Notes under the pieces: generated by a model
Database searches by the model: none
Seen by the model: only the letters and a program-made list of their open reading frames with translations
What the model was told of the DNA's origin: nothing
Source of the DNA: Candidatus Omnitrophota bacterium
GTDB taxonomy: Bacteria > Omnitrophota > Koll11 > 1-14-0-20-64-10
Assembly (NCBI GenBank): GCA_023818695.1
Contig: JAMWCF010000001.1
Location: 620,001 to 684,000, forward strand
Direction of reading: 5' to 3'
Length of the DNA stretch: 64,000 nt
Part shown: piece after piece, positions 43,335 to 51,097 of the stretch
Layout of the letters: each line of letters starts with the position of its first letter
Position numbering within the stretch: position 1 is the first letter of the stretch
Translations under genes and position numbers: made by a program

Positions 43335-44170
43335 GACGCCACCACCTCTTCTTCTTGAGTCACCAAAGCCGGCAACTCCTTCGCCACCTCTTCGATGATC
43401 TCCGGCCCGATCGTCCTGGAATCGTTGATATATCCCGTTAAAAGCGCCCTGTCGCACAAACCGTTGATCAGCCTGGGGACTCCCTGCGTGTGCTTGAAAA
43501 TGGGGGAGAAGGCGGCTGAAGAGAAGATCGGCTCGCCGTTGGCCCCCGCCGCGTGAAGCCGGTGGCTCACGTAGGCCGACGTCTCGAAAGCGTCCAGCGG
43601 ACCCAGGTGGTAATAGAGGGAAACCCTCTGGCGCAGCTGGGTCAACTCCTTGAGCCACAGCTTCGGCTTGAGCTCCGGCTGGCCCATCAGGATGATCTGG
43701 ATCAGCTTGTCGGTCTCGGTTTCGAGATTCGAAAGCATCCGCACCTCCTCCAGCACCGACGGCTTCAGGTTCTGCGCCTCGTCGATCAGCAGGACCACGT
43801 TGACGTCCCGCTCCAGCTGTTCGATCAAAAATTCGTTGAGCCGACCGATCATCTGGGTCTTGGTCATGCCGGGCCGGTAGGGAATCTCCAGTTCATCCAG
43901 CGTCAGGGCGATCAGGTCCTTGGAAGTCAGGTGGGTGTTTCGGATGATCGCCGTCTTGGCGGATGGATCCAGCTTGGACAGCAGAACCCTGGAGAGGGTC
44001 GTCTTGCCGGACCCGATCTCGCCGGTGATCACCACGAACCCGCACCGCTCCTCGATCATGTAGATCATGTTGTTCAGCGCGTCCAGGTGCTTCTGGGAGG
44101 GATAAAAATACCGGGTGTCCGGCGTCATCTGAAACGGCTTCTCTTTTAACCCGAAGAATTCCTCGTACAT
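43331..44170 (-). CDS. ExeA-like AAA ATPase of PEP-CTERM/exosortase EPS systems
   Basis: The 279-residue cytoplasmic ATPase has Walker A TGEIGSGKTTLSR, Walker B VVLLIDEAQNL, and the typical N-terminus YEEFFGLKEKPFQMTPDTRYFYPS shared with the exosortase-associated family (TIGR03015 type). This gene regularly sits between the Wzz-like and kinase genes of exosortase EPS clusters, as here. Its substrate is not established; a motor or switch in EPS export is inferred. Confidence 0.9.
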   Translation of the reverse strand: MYEEFFGLKEKPFQMTPDTRYFYPSQKHLDALNNMIYMIEERCGFVVITGEIGSGKTTLSRVLLSKLDPSAKTAIIRNTHLTSKDLIALTLDELEIPYRPGMTKTQMIGRLNEFLIEQLERDVNVVLLIDEAQNLKPSVLEEVRMLSNLETETDKLIQIILMGQPELKPKLWLKELTQLRQRVSLYYHLGPLDAFETSAYVSHRLHAAGANGEPIFSSAAFSPIFKHTQGVPRLINGLCDRALLTGYINDSRTIGPEIIEEVAKELPALVTQEEEVVAS

Positions 44171-44181
44171 GTCTGCGCCCC

Positions 44182-45732
44182 TTAAACCTTCCAGCGGACC
44201 AGGAACCGGTCCACCTGTTGAGCTACCCCGTTACGGACCGTCTTAAAGGCGGTCACCACATGCCGCTTCAAAGCGAGCCAATGTTTGATCCTCTCCCGCT
44301 GGGCCTCCAAATCCTCTTCCGTGAGGATGGTGGAGATCGACCCCAGGACCGGCAGGGCCAAAGCGGCCTGCAGTTCATCGGTCGACTGGAACGACTGGTC
44401 CAGGAACTCCACCAGGAAGACGACGCCGGCCCCCACGAAAATCCCGAGGAACAACCCGAACAGCCCCAGCTTGAACATGTTCGGGCGGACCGGCCTCAAA
44501 GGAAGGCGCGCCGGCTCCAGGATCCGGAACCTCAATCCCTCATCCGATTCCCCAAGCCGGCGGGTGATCTTGGCCCTCTGCATCCGCTCCTGAAGGTGCT
44601 GATAGGTGCCGGCATGGACCTGGTAATCGCGCGTCAGCTGGGCCAGTTTCTGCTCCTGCCAGGGAGACAGGGCCACGGAGGTCGGCCCGCCGCCAAACAC
44701 CTCCACGCTGCCGCCCATCGCCGGATCATCGGCCCTGGTGATCACCTGCACCTGGGCTCCAGCGGGCGCGCCTGGCCTCTGCGAAACAGGCACCGGCTTC
44801 TCCATCCGCTCAACCAAAGCGCCGTACGCCTCCTTGGCCAGCTTAACCTTCTCCTGGTCGATCCCTTTGAGCTCTTTTTCCTGCGCGGGGACTTCCAGGA
44901 CGGTCAACAGATCCTGATACAGCTGCGGGTCCTGCCCTTTGGCGATGGAATTAGCCACGAACTTCCGGATCTCCTGGTTGCGCCGGCGCTTCAACTCCTC
45001 AAGCCGGCGCTTGGTCGCCACCACGGCCGGGTGGATCTCGGTATTCTCAACCAAAAGCTCCGCCAGCTGGGTCTCCAGCTGGATGACCTGGCGGTTGAGC
45101 TCGTCGGCCACCGGAAGGTCGGCGGCATTCATCTCTTTGAATTCCCGGAGTCTCCTCTCCGACTCTTCGAGCTCCTTCTTGTAAACGTCCATCTCCTTGC
45201 CGATGAAATCGATCGCGGTGTCCGTCTCCGCAGACTGGGCGGCGGTGTTTCGCTCCATGAAGATGCCGGAGATCGAGTTGACCACCTGCTGGGCCATCCT
45301 GGGATCCTCATGTTCGTAGGCGATCATGAGAATCTCCCCGCCCCGCATTCCGACCCGAATATTGTTTTGCAGGCCGCGGACCAGCCCTTCGAAAGCGACC
45401 GGGTTGGTGATCCCCTTGTCCAGTTTCAGGTCCTCCACCAGCCGGCTCAAGGAGGTCCAGCTCAAGATCTCCTCCCGCAGGAGTCCCAGACGGCTGCGGA
45501 CCGAGCTGGAGATCGCCAACCCGCTGATCAGCGGGTTCATGATGTTCGGCTCCTGCACCAGGATCGCCGTCTCCGCCCGGTAGATCTTCGGCATGAAAAG
45601 CCCCATCACCATCGACCCCAGGAAGATGCTCAAGCAGGGGACGAGAAAGAACCACCGGCGCCTGACGATGATCGCCAGGTAATCCTGCCAATTGATGCGT
45701 GTCTGCGTTTCCGCGAGCTCTGTCTGTTCCAT
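44182..45732 (-). CDS. Polysaccharide chain-length determinant (Wzz type, exosortase-EPS family)
   Basis: The 516-residue inner-membrane protein has two membrane helices bounding a large periplasmic domain: WFFLVPCLSIFLGSMVMGLF near residue 30 and FGLFLGIFVGAGVVFLVEFL near 440. Between them are long coiled-coil stretches (about 180-260, ELEESERRLREFKEMN and ELKRRRNQEIRKF). PxxP-like proline residues precede the second helix, as in Wzz. It sets EPS length together with the autokinase. The C-terminal tail lacks a Walker motif, so the kinase is separate. Confidence 0.92.
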   Translation of the reverse strand: MEQTELAETQTRINWQDYLAIIVRRRWFFLVPCLSIFLGSMVMGLFMPKIYRAETAILVQEPNIMNPLISGLAISSSVRSRLGLLREEILSWTSLSRLVEDLKLDKGITNPVAFEGLVRGLQNNIRVGMRGGEILMIAYEHEDPRMAQQVVNSISGIFMERNTAAQSAETDTAIDFIGKEMDVYKKELEESERRLREFKEMNAADLPVADELNRQVIQLETQLAELLVENTEIHPAVVATKRRLEELKRRRNQEIRKFVANSIAKGQDPQLYQDLLTVLEVPAQEKELKGIDQEKVKLAKEAYGALVERMEKPVPVSQRPGAPAGAQVQVITRADDPAMGGSVEVFGGGPTSVALSPWQEQKLAQLTRDYQVHAGTYQHLQERMQRAKITRRLGESDEGLRFRILEPARLPLRPVRPNMFKLGLFGLFLGIFVGAGVVFLVEFLDQSFQSTDELQAALALPVLGSISTILTEEDLEAQRERIKHWLALKRHVVTAFKTVRNGVAQQVDRFLVRWKV

Positions 45733-45739
45733 GGGGAAA

Positions 45740-46585
45740 TTAGAAACCTCCGGTTGCCAGCGAACGGGCCGTCTGGGCGGAGGTCGCCGGGCTCAACAAC
45801 TGTCCGAGGAACCGGTTGATGCCGCTCAAGAAGGTCGAGGGCACCACCACAATCTCCCCCGGGTAAATGTCGATGTCCTGCTCCAGCTTTCCCTGATAGA
45901 GCACCTTGTAAAGGTCCACCTTGCGGACCTTCGGCTTCTTGATGTCCGGTTTGACCACGTGCGTGCGCCGCTGGGCGGCGAAGAAGGTCGGCAGGCCGGC
46001 GGCCACGATCGCCTCGCGCAGTTTGATCGTGTCGCCCCGCATGATGTACTTTCCGGGCCGGGCGACCTCTCCGAGGACGTAAACCACCTTCGAGTTGTAG
46101 CCAACGATCGTCACCAGGACTTCCGGCACCCGGACGTACGGTTCCAGGAGCTTCGTGATCACCTCCTGGACCTCGTTCTTGGTCAATCCCAGCACGGAGA
46201 CGTCGCCCAGGTAGTTATACTGGATGGCGCCTGTGGGCCCGACCACGAAATCGCCGCTGAAGTCCGGCTGGTTTCGCACCTGGATCCGTATGACATCATC
46301 CCGGCCCAGCGTGTAGGGACCTTTGCCGACAAACCAGGTGGTGAAATCGTATGTTTCCGGCAGCTGCTGGGTCCGCCGCGGCTGGTCCGAATCGGCCGGG
46401 ACCACGTTGCCGGAAGCGCCAGGCAAAGCGCTGTTGGGAATCGGCTGGTATCCGATGACATTCGGGGTATCGCCGCCCTGGTCGGACCCATGCTGGTCGC
46501 CGGGCGCCGCCCATGAGGGGGAACCCATGGCGAAACTAGTTACGAAAATGAGAAATAAACCGATCGTTTTCTTCGCCGGAAACAT
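45740..46585 (-). CDS. Polysaccharide export outer-membrane protein (Wza type)
   Basis: From the ATG at 46585, with GAGGAG ten bases before it, the product has 281 residues. A signal peptide (TIGLFLIFVTSFAMG, cleavage likely after SWA) is followed by a Poly_export domain (YTLGRDDVIRIQVRNQPDFSG, VGPTGAIQYNYLGDV) and a SLBB domain (VYVLGEVARPGKYIMRGDTIKLREAI). No lipobox Cys is seen, unlike E. coli Wza. An earlier in-frame start at 46624 would overlap the regulator gene. It is the outer part of the EPS exit channel. Confidence 0.88.
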   Translation of the reverse strand: MFPAKKTIGLFLIFVTSFAMGSPSWAAPGDQHGSDQGGDTPNVIGYQPIPNSALPGASGNVVPADSDQPRRTQQLPETYDFTTWFVGKGPYTLGRDDVIRIQVRNQPDFSGDFVVGPTGAIQYNYLGDVSVLGLTKNEVQEVITKLLEPYVRVPEVLVTIVGYNSKVVYVLGEVARPGKYIMRGDTIKLREAIVAAGLPTFFAAQRRTHVVKPDIKKPKVRKVDLYKVLYQGKLEQDIDIYPGEIVVVPSTFLSGINRFLGQLLSPATSAQTARSLATGGF

Positions 46586-46607
46586 GCTTTTCACTCTCCT
46601 CGCTTTA

Positions 46608-46787
46608 TTAATAAACCGCCTCAATAAGCCCTTTGAGTTCTTCCAGATCGGTGGAGGAGTAAATCCTCCATCCGCGCCAATCCCGTTTGGCCTGCTTCAC
46701 TTTCCCGGCTTTTTCCCAGCGAGTGATCGTCTTGGTTGTGACCCCGAGTTTTTCGGCCACCTCGGTGATGGTATATCGATCTTCCAC
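46608..46787 (-). CDS. Small MerR/excisionase-like HTH regulator
   Basis: A 59-residue gene too short for the usual ORF cut-off. It starts with GTG at 46787 after a perfect TAGGAGG six bases upstream. The protein reads YTITEVAEKLGVTTKTITRW, then a wing (GKVKQAKRDWRGWRIYSSTD) and a short helix (LEELKGLIEAVY). This is a winged HTH of the MerR type lacking any effector or dimerisation domain. It is the first gene after the sigma-54 promoter and its stop lies 22 bases before the Wza gene, so I infer a co-expressed feedback or second-layer regulator of the EPS operon. Confidence 0.82.
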   Translation of the reverse strand: MEDRYTITEVAEKLGVTTKTITRWEKAGKVKQAKRDWRGWRIYSSTDLEELKGLIEAVY

Positions 46788-46849
46788 TTTATCCCTCCTA
46801 AAAACTTTTGTTCACAGATGGTAGGAATGTCCTAGACAGTCCTATATAG

Positions 46850-46865
46850 AGCATGTGGTATGCCA
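46850..46865 (-). promoter_or_regulatory. Sigma-54 (-24/-12) promoter of the 33-kb EPS operon
   Basis: On the minus strand: TGGCATACCACATGCT. GG at -24 and GC at -12 have the right spacing. It lies 63 bases before the GTG of the small HTH gene, comparable with the 49-68 bases at the other three sites. No other promoter-sized gap exists downstream within the operon. Confidence 0.78.
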
Positions 46866-47118
46866 AATCAGAGGAGAAGAACCTGTAAGTATTCTTATTT
46901 ATTTATAACTATCTTATTTATATATATTTATAATAATAATTTGAAGAATATTTCCAGTTTTGTTCTTCAGTTAATCTTTCTATAGCCAGATTTCTATGTC
47001 GTAACTGTCGCAATAAATATACACTTCTGTCGCGACAGGTGGAGATATCGGAAAGTCATCGACTTCAGAGCTGTCATGCCCCTTGCCCCCTTCTGCTTCT
47101 TCAGGTATCATACGCCCC
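46866..47118. other. AT-rich divergent intergenic region
   Basis: About 250 bases between the EPS sigma-54 promoter and the divergent hydrolase gene. The left part (46870-46980) is extremely AT-rich (runs such as TTATTTATATATATTTATAATAA in pieces), a likely place for DNA bending or activator binding. The right part holds the palindrome listed separately. No gene is visible. Confidence 0.5.
47027..47038. repeat. Perfect palindrome CTGTCGCGACAG
   Basis: A 12-base perfect palindrome with a further CTGTCGC half-site 23 bases upstream (47005-47011). It lies about 81 bases before the hydrolase ATG at 47119, where an operator for that gene could sit. Nothing shows which protein would bind. Confidence 0.35.
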
Positions 47119-48078
47119 ATGTTCGGTAAACCGATGGCCCTCTTTACAACGCTTGCTCTTTGCGCTGGATGTGCCTCTGTTCCGGTGCCGATCCGGACGG
47201 ATATTCCCACTGCCCCTCTGCCACAGAAATTTGCTGGCTACTACGATTACAACCCCGCACCCCTGCGGATCACTCAAGTGGAAAAGGAGGAAATCCGTTC
47301 GGGATACCGTTTGAAAAGGTTCACCCTAGCCCCGGACAACTCTCCTAAGAGATTCCGACCGATCAAAGTGGACTGGTACAAACCGGACAAACCGGGCCGT
47401 TTGCCGGTTGTCCTCATGTCTCCGATCCTGGCCGGCAACGATCTTTACGTGAAGGAGTTCGGCCGGTTCTTCGCGGCGCGGGGCCTTCATGCCATTCTGG
47501 TCTACCGCCAAAAGGAGGTTTTCTCCGCCGGCAGGCAATTGGAGGATATCGAAACCCACCTCAAGGATTCGATCATCAAGATGCGCCAGGCGCTGGATTG
47601 GATTCAAACACAGGAATCGGTGGACCCGCAGAGGATCGGCGCCTTCTCCATCAGTCTCGGGGCGATCCTGACGACCATCCTGACCGCGGTGGAACCGCGC
47701 GTCCGCTGCGCGGTGCTGGGACTTCCGGCCGGGCATATCCCGGAGATCATCATGACCTCGGACGATAAGGCGATTCGCAAACGCCGGCGTAACTACCTGA
47801 AGGAGAATAACCTCACCGAAGCGCAGGCGCTGGCCCGCCTGAAAGAGGTGATCCGTTCGGAGCCGCTCGACGCCGCCCCGGCCATCGACCCCAGAAAAGT
47901 GCTCATCATCACCGGTTATTTCGACAGGGTGCTGGGGAGGGATAACGCCTTCGAACTCTGGAGGGCCATGCGCCGGCCGAGAATGATCGTCCTGCCGACC
48001 GGTCACTATACTGCCTATTTCGCCACGCCGTACCTGAAACTAGCGGTCTATTCCTTCCTCAAGCGAAACCTGAAATAG
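47119..48078 (+). CDS. Exported alpha/beta-hydrolase, possible lipoprotein
   Basis: From the ATG at 47119 the product has 319 residues. The N-terminus (MALFTTLALCAGC) looks like a lipoprotein signal, though the -3 residue before Cys is not ideal. An alpha/beta-hydrolase fold follows: VVLMSPILAGNDLYVKEF (oxyanion strand), GAFSISLGAILTT (nucleophile Ser in a variant SxSxG elbow), TGYFDRVLG (Asp) and LPTGHYTAYF (His). It is likely a periplasmic or outer-membrane esterase. It is convergent with the C45 gene; their coding ends overlap by 39 bases. Confidence 0.78.
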   Translation: MFGKPMALFTTLALCAGCASVPVPIRTDIPTAPLPQKFAGYYDYNPAPLRITQVEKEEIRSGYRLKRFTLAPDNSPKRFRPIKVDWYKPDKPGRLPVVLMSPILAGNDLYVKEFGRFFAARGLHAILVYRQKEVFSAGRQLEDIETHLKDSIIKMRQALDWIQTQESVDPQRIGAFSISLGAILTTILTAVEPRVRCAVLGLPAGHIPEIIMTSDDKAIRKRRRNYLKENNLTEAQALARLKEVIRSEPLDAAPAIDPRKVLIITGYFDRVLGRDNAFELWRAMRRPRMIVLPTGHYTAYFATPYLKLAVYSFLKRNLK

Positions 48079-49320
48079 GGGTGCCAGGTCCACCTCGTGG
48101 TAGACCTGCGTGGCGGCTGGATCCCGCCCTCGGGCGTTGGCCACCCACAGCTTTGGGAAAGCGTAGACAACCGATTGGACGTTGCTTTTCGGGGCGATCG
48201 CCCTGGCGATCGACATCCCGATCTCCGGGTCAACCTGTCCGTAAAACTGCCGCAGAAGCAGTCCCTGCCCTTTATACCGGGTCTCATAGGCCCCTGAACC
48301 CTCCGGAGACTCCAGACCCGGTTTGTCCGGATCTCCCTTGGAGGCGGTCTGCAGATCCCTGACCTGCGGATCGAACGCGGTGTCAGCTCGAAAGATCACG
48401 TTCTCGACCGAAATCCGGTAGGGGGCTTCCGGCTCCTGGTCGATCCAGAAGACGGCGCAGTGGGATTTCGTCGTCTCCAGGGCGACAGCCCGTTTGGTCT
48501 GCGCGTCGCTGAACAGGTAATTGTAGCCGGTGGTCCTCTCGGCCGTCCGAATGATCTCAACCGCCTCTTCCAGCTCCTCGCTCTCCTGCAAAACCCGCCG
48601 CAGGAGAAACGGCATCGGGGTTCCCTTCATATCCTGGTCCACCGTCTCGGAACCGATCTCCCCGACAGCGATCCCCTCCTCATTGATGCCGGAGATCACG
48701 CCGGTGAAACCGAGCCAGCCGAGACTCACGAACCGCTTGCCGTTCTTCGGGTGATGCACGAAAACAGCCGCGTAGCGCTGGACGTCCGACTGAATCGCCC
48801 AGTCCAGGTTGCGGATGTGAACCATCCGGCCGTCCCGGGTGGCCCGGCCGAACGCGGCAAAAGCAGCGCAGGTGGTGGCCATCAGCTCCGGCAGGGCGTG
48901 GACCCGCTCCAGCGTCTTGAGCGGGATTCCGGAAGCGTCGGCAAGCCCCCGCATCTCTTCCAGGAAGGAAGCGGGCACGTGCGGCTTCATGGCCGCCCAG
49001 GTCTGGTCCAGCTTCCGGTAGGCGAGCCAGGTCCCCATCATCGGGATCCCAACCTCCCTCTTGATGAAGGCCATCACGTTGTCAACGGAGGCCTTGACCT
49101 GCCGGGGCATGAGGGAACCGTGCTGGTACCCCATCTCGTAGGGGGACCCGGAAAGGAAAAGGACGGGAATTGTTTCGTGGATCCAGGAGAGTTCGCCCGG
49201 AGGGATCGTTTTCAGGATCGGTTTGGCTTCCTGCGGACCAGCGCAGCCGTTCATGACCAGCGCGGCGCAGGCGGCCATCAGCCAGCGGCCGGCATTCGAT
49301 TTTACTGCCGCACCCCTCAC
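48040..49320 (-). CDS. C45-type Ntn-hydrolase/acyltransferase lipoprotein
   Basis: The 426-residue product has a lipobox (ALVMNGC) and a mature region typical of the C45 (acyl-CoA:6-aminopenicillanate acyltransferase-like) Ntn family: FLSGSPYEMGYQHG near the start, then the proposed autoprocessing nucleophile in ATTCAAFAAFG followed by HIRNLDWAIQ and GFTGVISGINEEGIAVGE. The family cleaves or forms amide bonds of acylated amines. The GTG start at 49320 overlaps the ceramidase-like stop by four bases, so both are co-translated. Confidence 0.82.
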   Translation of the reverse strand: MRGAAVKSNAGRWLMAACAALVMNGCAGPQEAKPILKTIPPGELSWIHETIPVLFLSGSPYEMGYQHGSLMPRQVKASVDNVMAFIKREVGIPMMGTWLAYRKLDQTWAAMKPHVPASFLEEMRGLADASGIPLKTLERVHALPELMATTCAAFAAFGRATRDGRMVHIRNLDWAIQSDVQRYAAVFVHHPKNGKRFVSLGWLGFTGVISGINEEGIAVGEIGSETVDQDMKGTPMPFLLRRVLQESEELEEAVEIIRTAERTTGYNYLFSDAQTKRAVALETTKSHCAVFWIDQEPEAPYRISVENVIFRADTAFDPQVRDLQTASKGDPDKPGLESPEGSGAYETRYKGQGLLLRQFYGQVDPEIGMSIARAIAPKSNVQSVVYAFPKLWVANARGRDPAATQVYHEVDLAPLFQVSLEEGIDR

Positions 49321-50681
49321 CGGTCCTTACCTTCCTTACTCTCTTCAGAATAGACGCCGGCCAGCGCCTCAATCCCATCGACCATCAGCTCCCCGAAGGA
49401 AGGGCCGTACCAGGTCATCCAGGATTCGTAGCTGCCGTCCCGAAACTCCTGCGGGGTCACGGCGTAGCCGAGATAGCCGTTGGCATATCCCAGGAGCAGC
49501 GGTTCGACTCCCTGCGACACCAGTCTGTGTCTCAACCCCTGTCCCAGACCGGTGGTCAATTCCGCCGACAGAGGGACGAAAATCAGCCGGTCCAAAGCGA
49601 TGAGATTGAGGTAGGCGGAGGTCGGCCGCATCATCCTGCCTATCAAGGAAGGAACCGGCACCGGCCCCAGGCGGACCTGTGGAGAGGGCAGATTCATCCG
49701 CCATCCCCAGGTCACCACGTCCCCTTTCGGGGAGAGTTTCAGCCGGCTGACAATCGCGCCGGCCTGCTCGGCGATGCCCTGGGAGAAGTTCCTGATCTTT
49801 TCTTCCGGATCAGACGCCAGCTGGCCGCTGGGCCTTAAATCCCCCGCCGCTCCGTTGACAAACAGGCAGACGGAATCGGGATAGGCCGTCTCCAGCAGAC
49901 GGGAAACCTCCCCTGGGAAATCGCCGCTGAAACGCATGTCCTGGGACCCCAAAAGGGTCGGATGGGCCGCGGCGTTCACCAGGATGGCCAGCGGTTTCTT
50001 CTTTTCCACCGATTCGACCATGAAAACCGTGATCTTCGGGTCGGTGGGTCCGAGGGGATTCCTCCTGTTCTCTGTCAAACCCAGCACCGGAGCGGATTCG
50101 ACCCCCCATTGAACCGGTTCCATCCGTTCCAGCGCCTGCCGGATGGACCAGATAATCCGGGCCTTCAGCCCCTCGATGACCTCGGGATCATACTCTCCGA
50201 AGACCATCTCATACAGGAACCCCGGAGCGATAGCCCCCATACCCGAATGGGTGTGCGTGGCGCACAGGACGACCGATTGTCGGTAAAGCTTGAACTCCTT
50301 GGCGATCTGCTTGAAGAGCTGTTCCGCCAGCGGAGGGGGGAAAATCAGCAGGTCCGCCGAAACAAAAACCGCTGTGTCGGTCCCGTCGCTTAAGACCAGG
50401 GTCCGAACGTAAAGGGAGTCCCGGATGCCGGTGGAGGGCTTTCCCTTCCTCTTCGAGTAGCCGGCCAGCGGCGTGCCGACCGCTGGGGTGATCTCCACCT
50501 TGGCGGCTCCCGCGGTGATTTTGGCCGGTTTCTGTCTCTGAATCTGGCTCTGGATCTTCTCCAGCGGAATCTTGGCCAGCGTGGTCGAGCCGTGTACCGA
50601 CGCGCAGCCCAAAGGAAAAACGCAGATCAGGCCGGCCGCCGCAACAAGCGCGATCCCGAAAAACGCCGGATACCGTTTCAT
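49317..50681 (-). CDS. Neutral/alkaline ceramidase-like lipoprotein
   Basis: From the ATG at 50681 the product has 454 residues. Signal peptide with lipobox FPLGC; then the neutral ceramidase N-domain: AGAAKVEITPAVGTPLAGYSKR, VVLCATHTHSGMGA (zinc His pair), LVNAAAHPTLLG and GDFPGEVSRLLE with FVNGAAGDLRP. It lacks most of the ceramidase C-domain, so the true substrate may be another N-acyl lipid or glycan-linked amide. It overlaps queF by four bases. Confidence 0.82.
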   Translation of the reverse strand: MKRYPAFFGIALVAAAGLICVFPLGCASVHGSTTLAKIPLEKIQSQIQRQKPAKITAGAAKVEITPAVGTPLAGYSKRKGKPSTGIRDSLYVRTLVLSDGTDTAVFVSADLLIFPPPLAEQLFKQIAKEFKLYRQSVVLCATHTHSGMGAIAPGFLYEMVFGEYDPEVIEGLKARIIWSIRQALERMEPVQWGVESAPVLGLTENRRNPLGPTDPKITVFMVESVEKKKPLAILVNAAAHPTLLGSQDMRFSGDFPGEVSRLLETAYPDSVCLFVNGAAGDLRPSGQLASDPEEKIRNFSQGIAEQAGAIVSRLKLSPKGDVVTWGWRMNLPSPQVRLGPVPVPSLIGRMMRPTSAYLNLIALDRLIFVPLSAELTTGLGQGLRHRLVSQGVEPLLLGYANGYLGYAVTPQEFRDGSYESWMTWYGPSFGELMVDGIEALAGVYSEESKEGKDR

Positions 50682-51079
50682 AACCGATCCCCTTTCCGGC
50701 GAGCGGGATACCGCGCCTCCACAATAGTCTTCATCCCGCCCCGCACGTTGAACTCCCCCGTGACAACCACCCAGACCGGCTTGACCGCCTTGACGAAATC
50801 CCGCAGAATCCGGTTCACAGCGTTCTCCTGAAAAATCCCCACATTCCGGAAACCGTTGATGTAAAACTTCAACGCCTTGAGCTCGACGCACCATTTCCGC
50901 GGAAGGTAGCGGATGGTGATCGTCCCGAAATCCGGCAGGCCGGTTCTCGGGCAGACCGACGTGAATTCGTCGATTGCAATGGTGATCTCGTAGCCGGCGT
51001 ACTGGTTGGGCCAGCATTCCAGCTCCGGAAGCTTCTCCTTGATCCCCGACGCGGCGTGGGCTTTCGTGTATGCAGGCAT
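50678..51079 (-). CDS. queF: NADPH-dependent 7-cyano-7-deazaguanine reductase
   Basis: This enzyme reduces preQ0 to preQ1 for queuosine tRNA modification. The 133-residue product is the short single-domain type. It shows the catalytic Cys in FTSVCPRTGLPDFGT, the QueF motif with E and Lys residues in LPRKWCVELKALKFYI, and ENAVNRILRDFVK. Having a tRNA-modification gene overlap the ceramidase-like lipoprotein gene is probably accidental operon packing. Confidence 0.95.
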   Translation of the reverse strand: MPAYTKAHAASGIKEKLPELECWPNQYAGYEITIAIDEFTSVCPRTGLPDFGTITIRYLPRKWCVELKALKFYINGFRNVGIFQENAVNRILRDFVKAVKPVWVVVTGEFNVRGGMKTIVEARYPARRKGDRL

Positions 51080-51097
51080 CGTCTGCCGCTTATTTTA

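Noticed and set aside
44218..45819. 533-codon plus-strand open frame
   Set aside because: Lies entirely opposite the Wzz-like gene and has shadow composition (many Leu, Arg, Pro, His).
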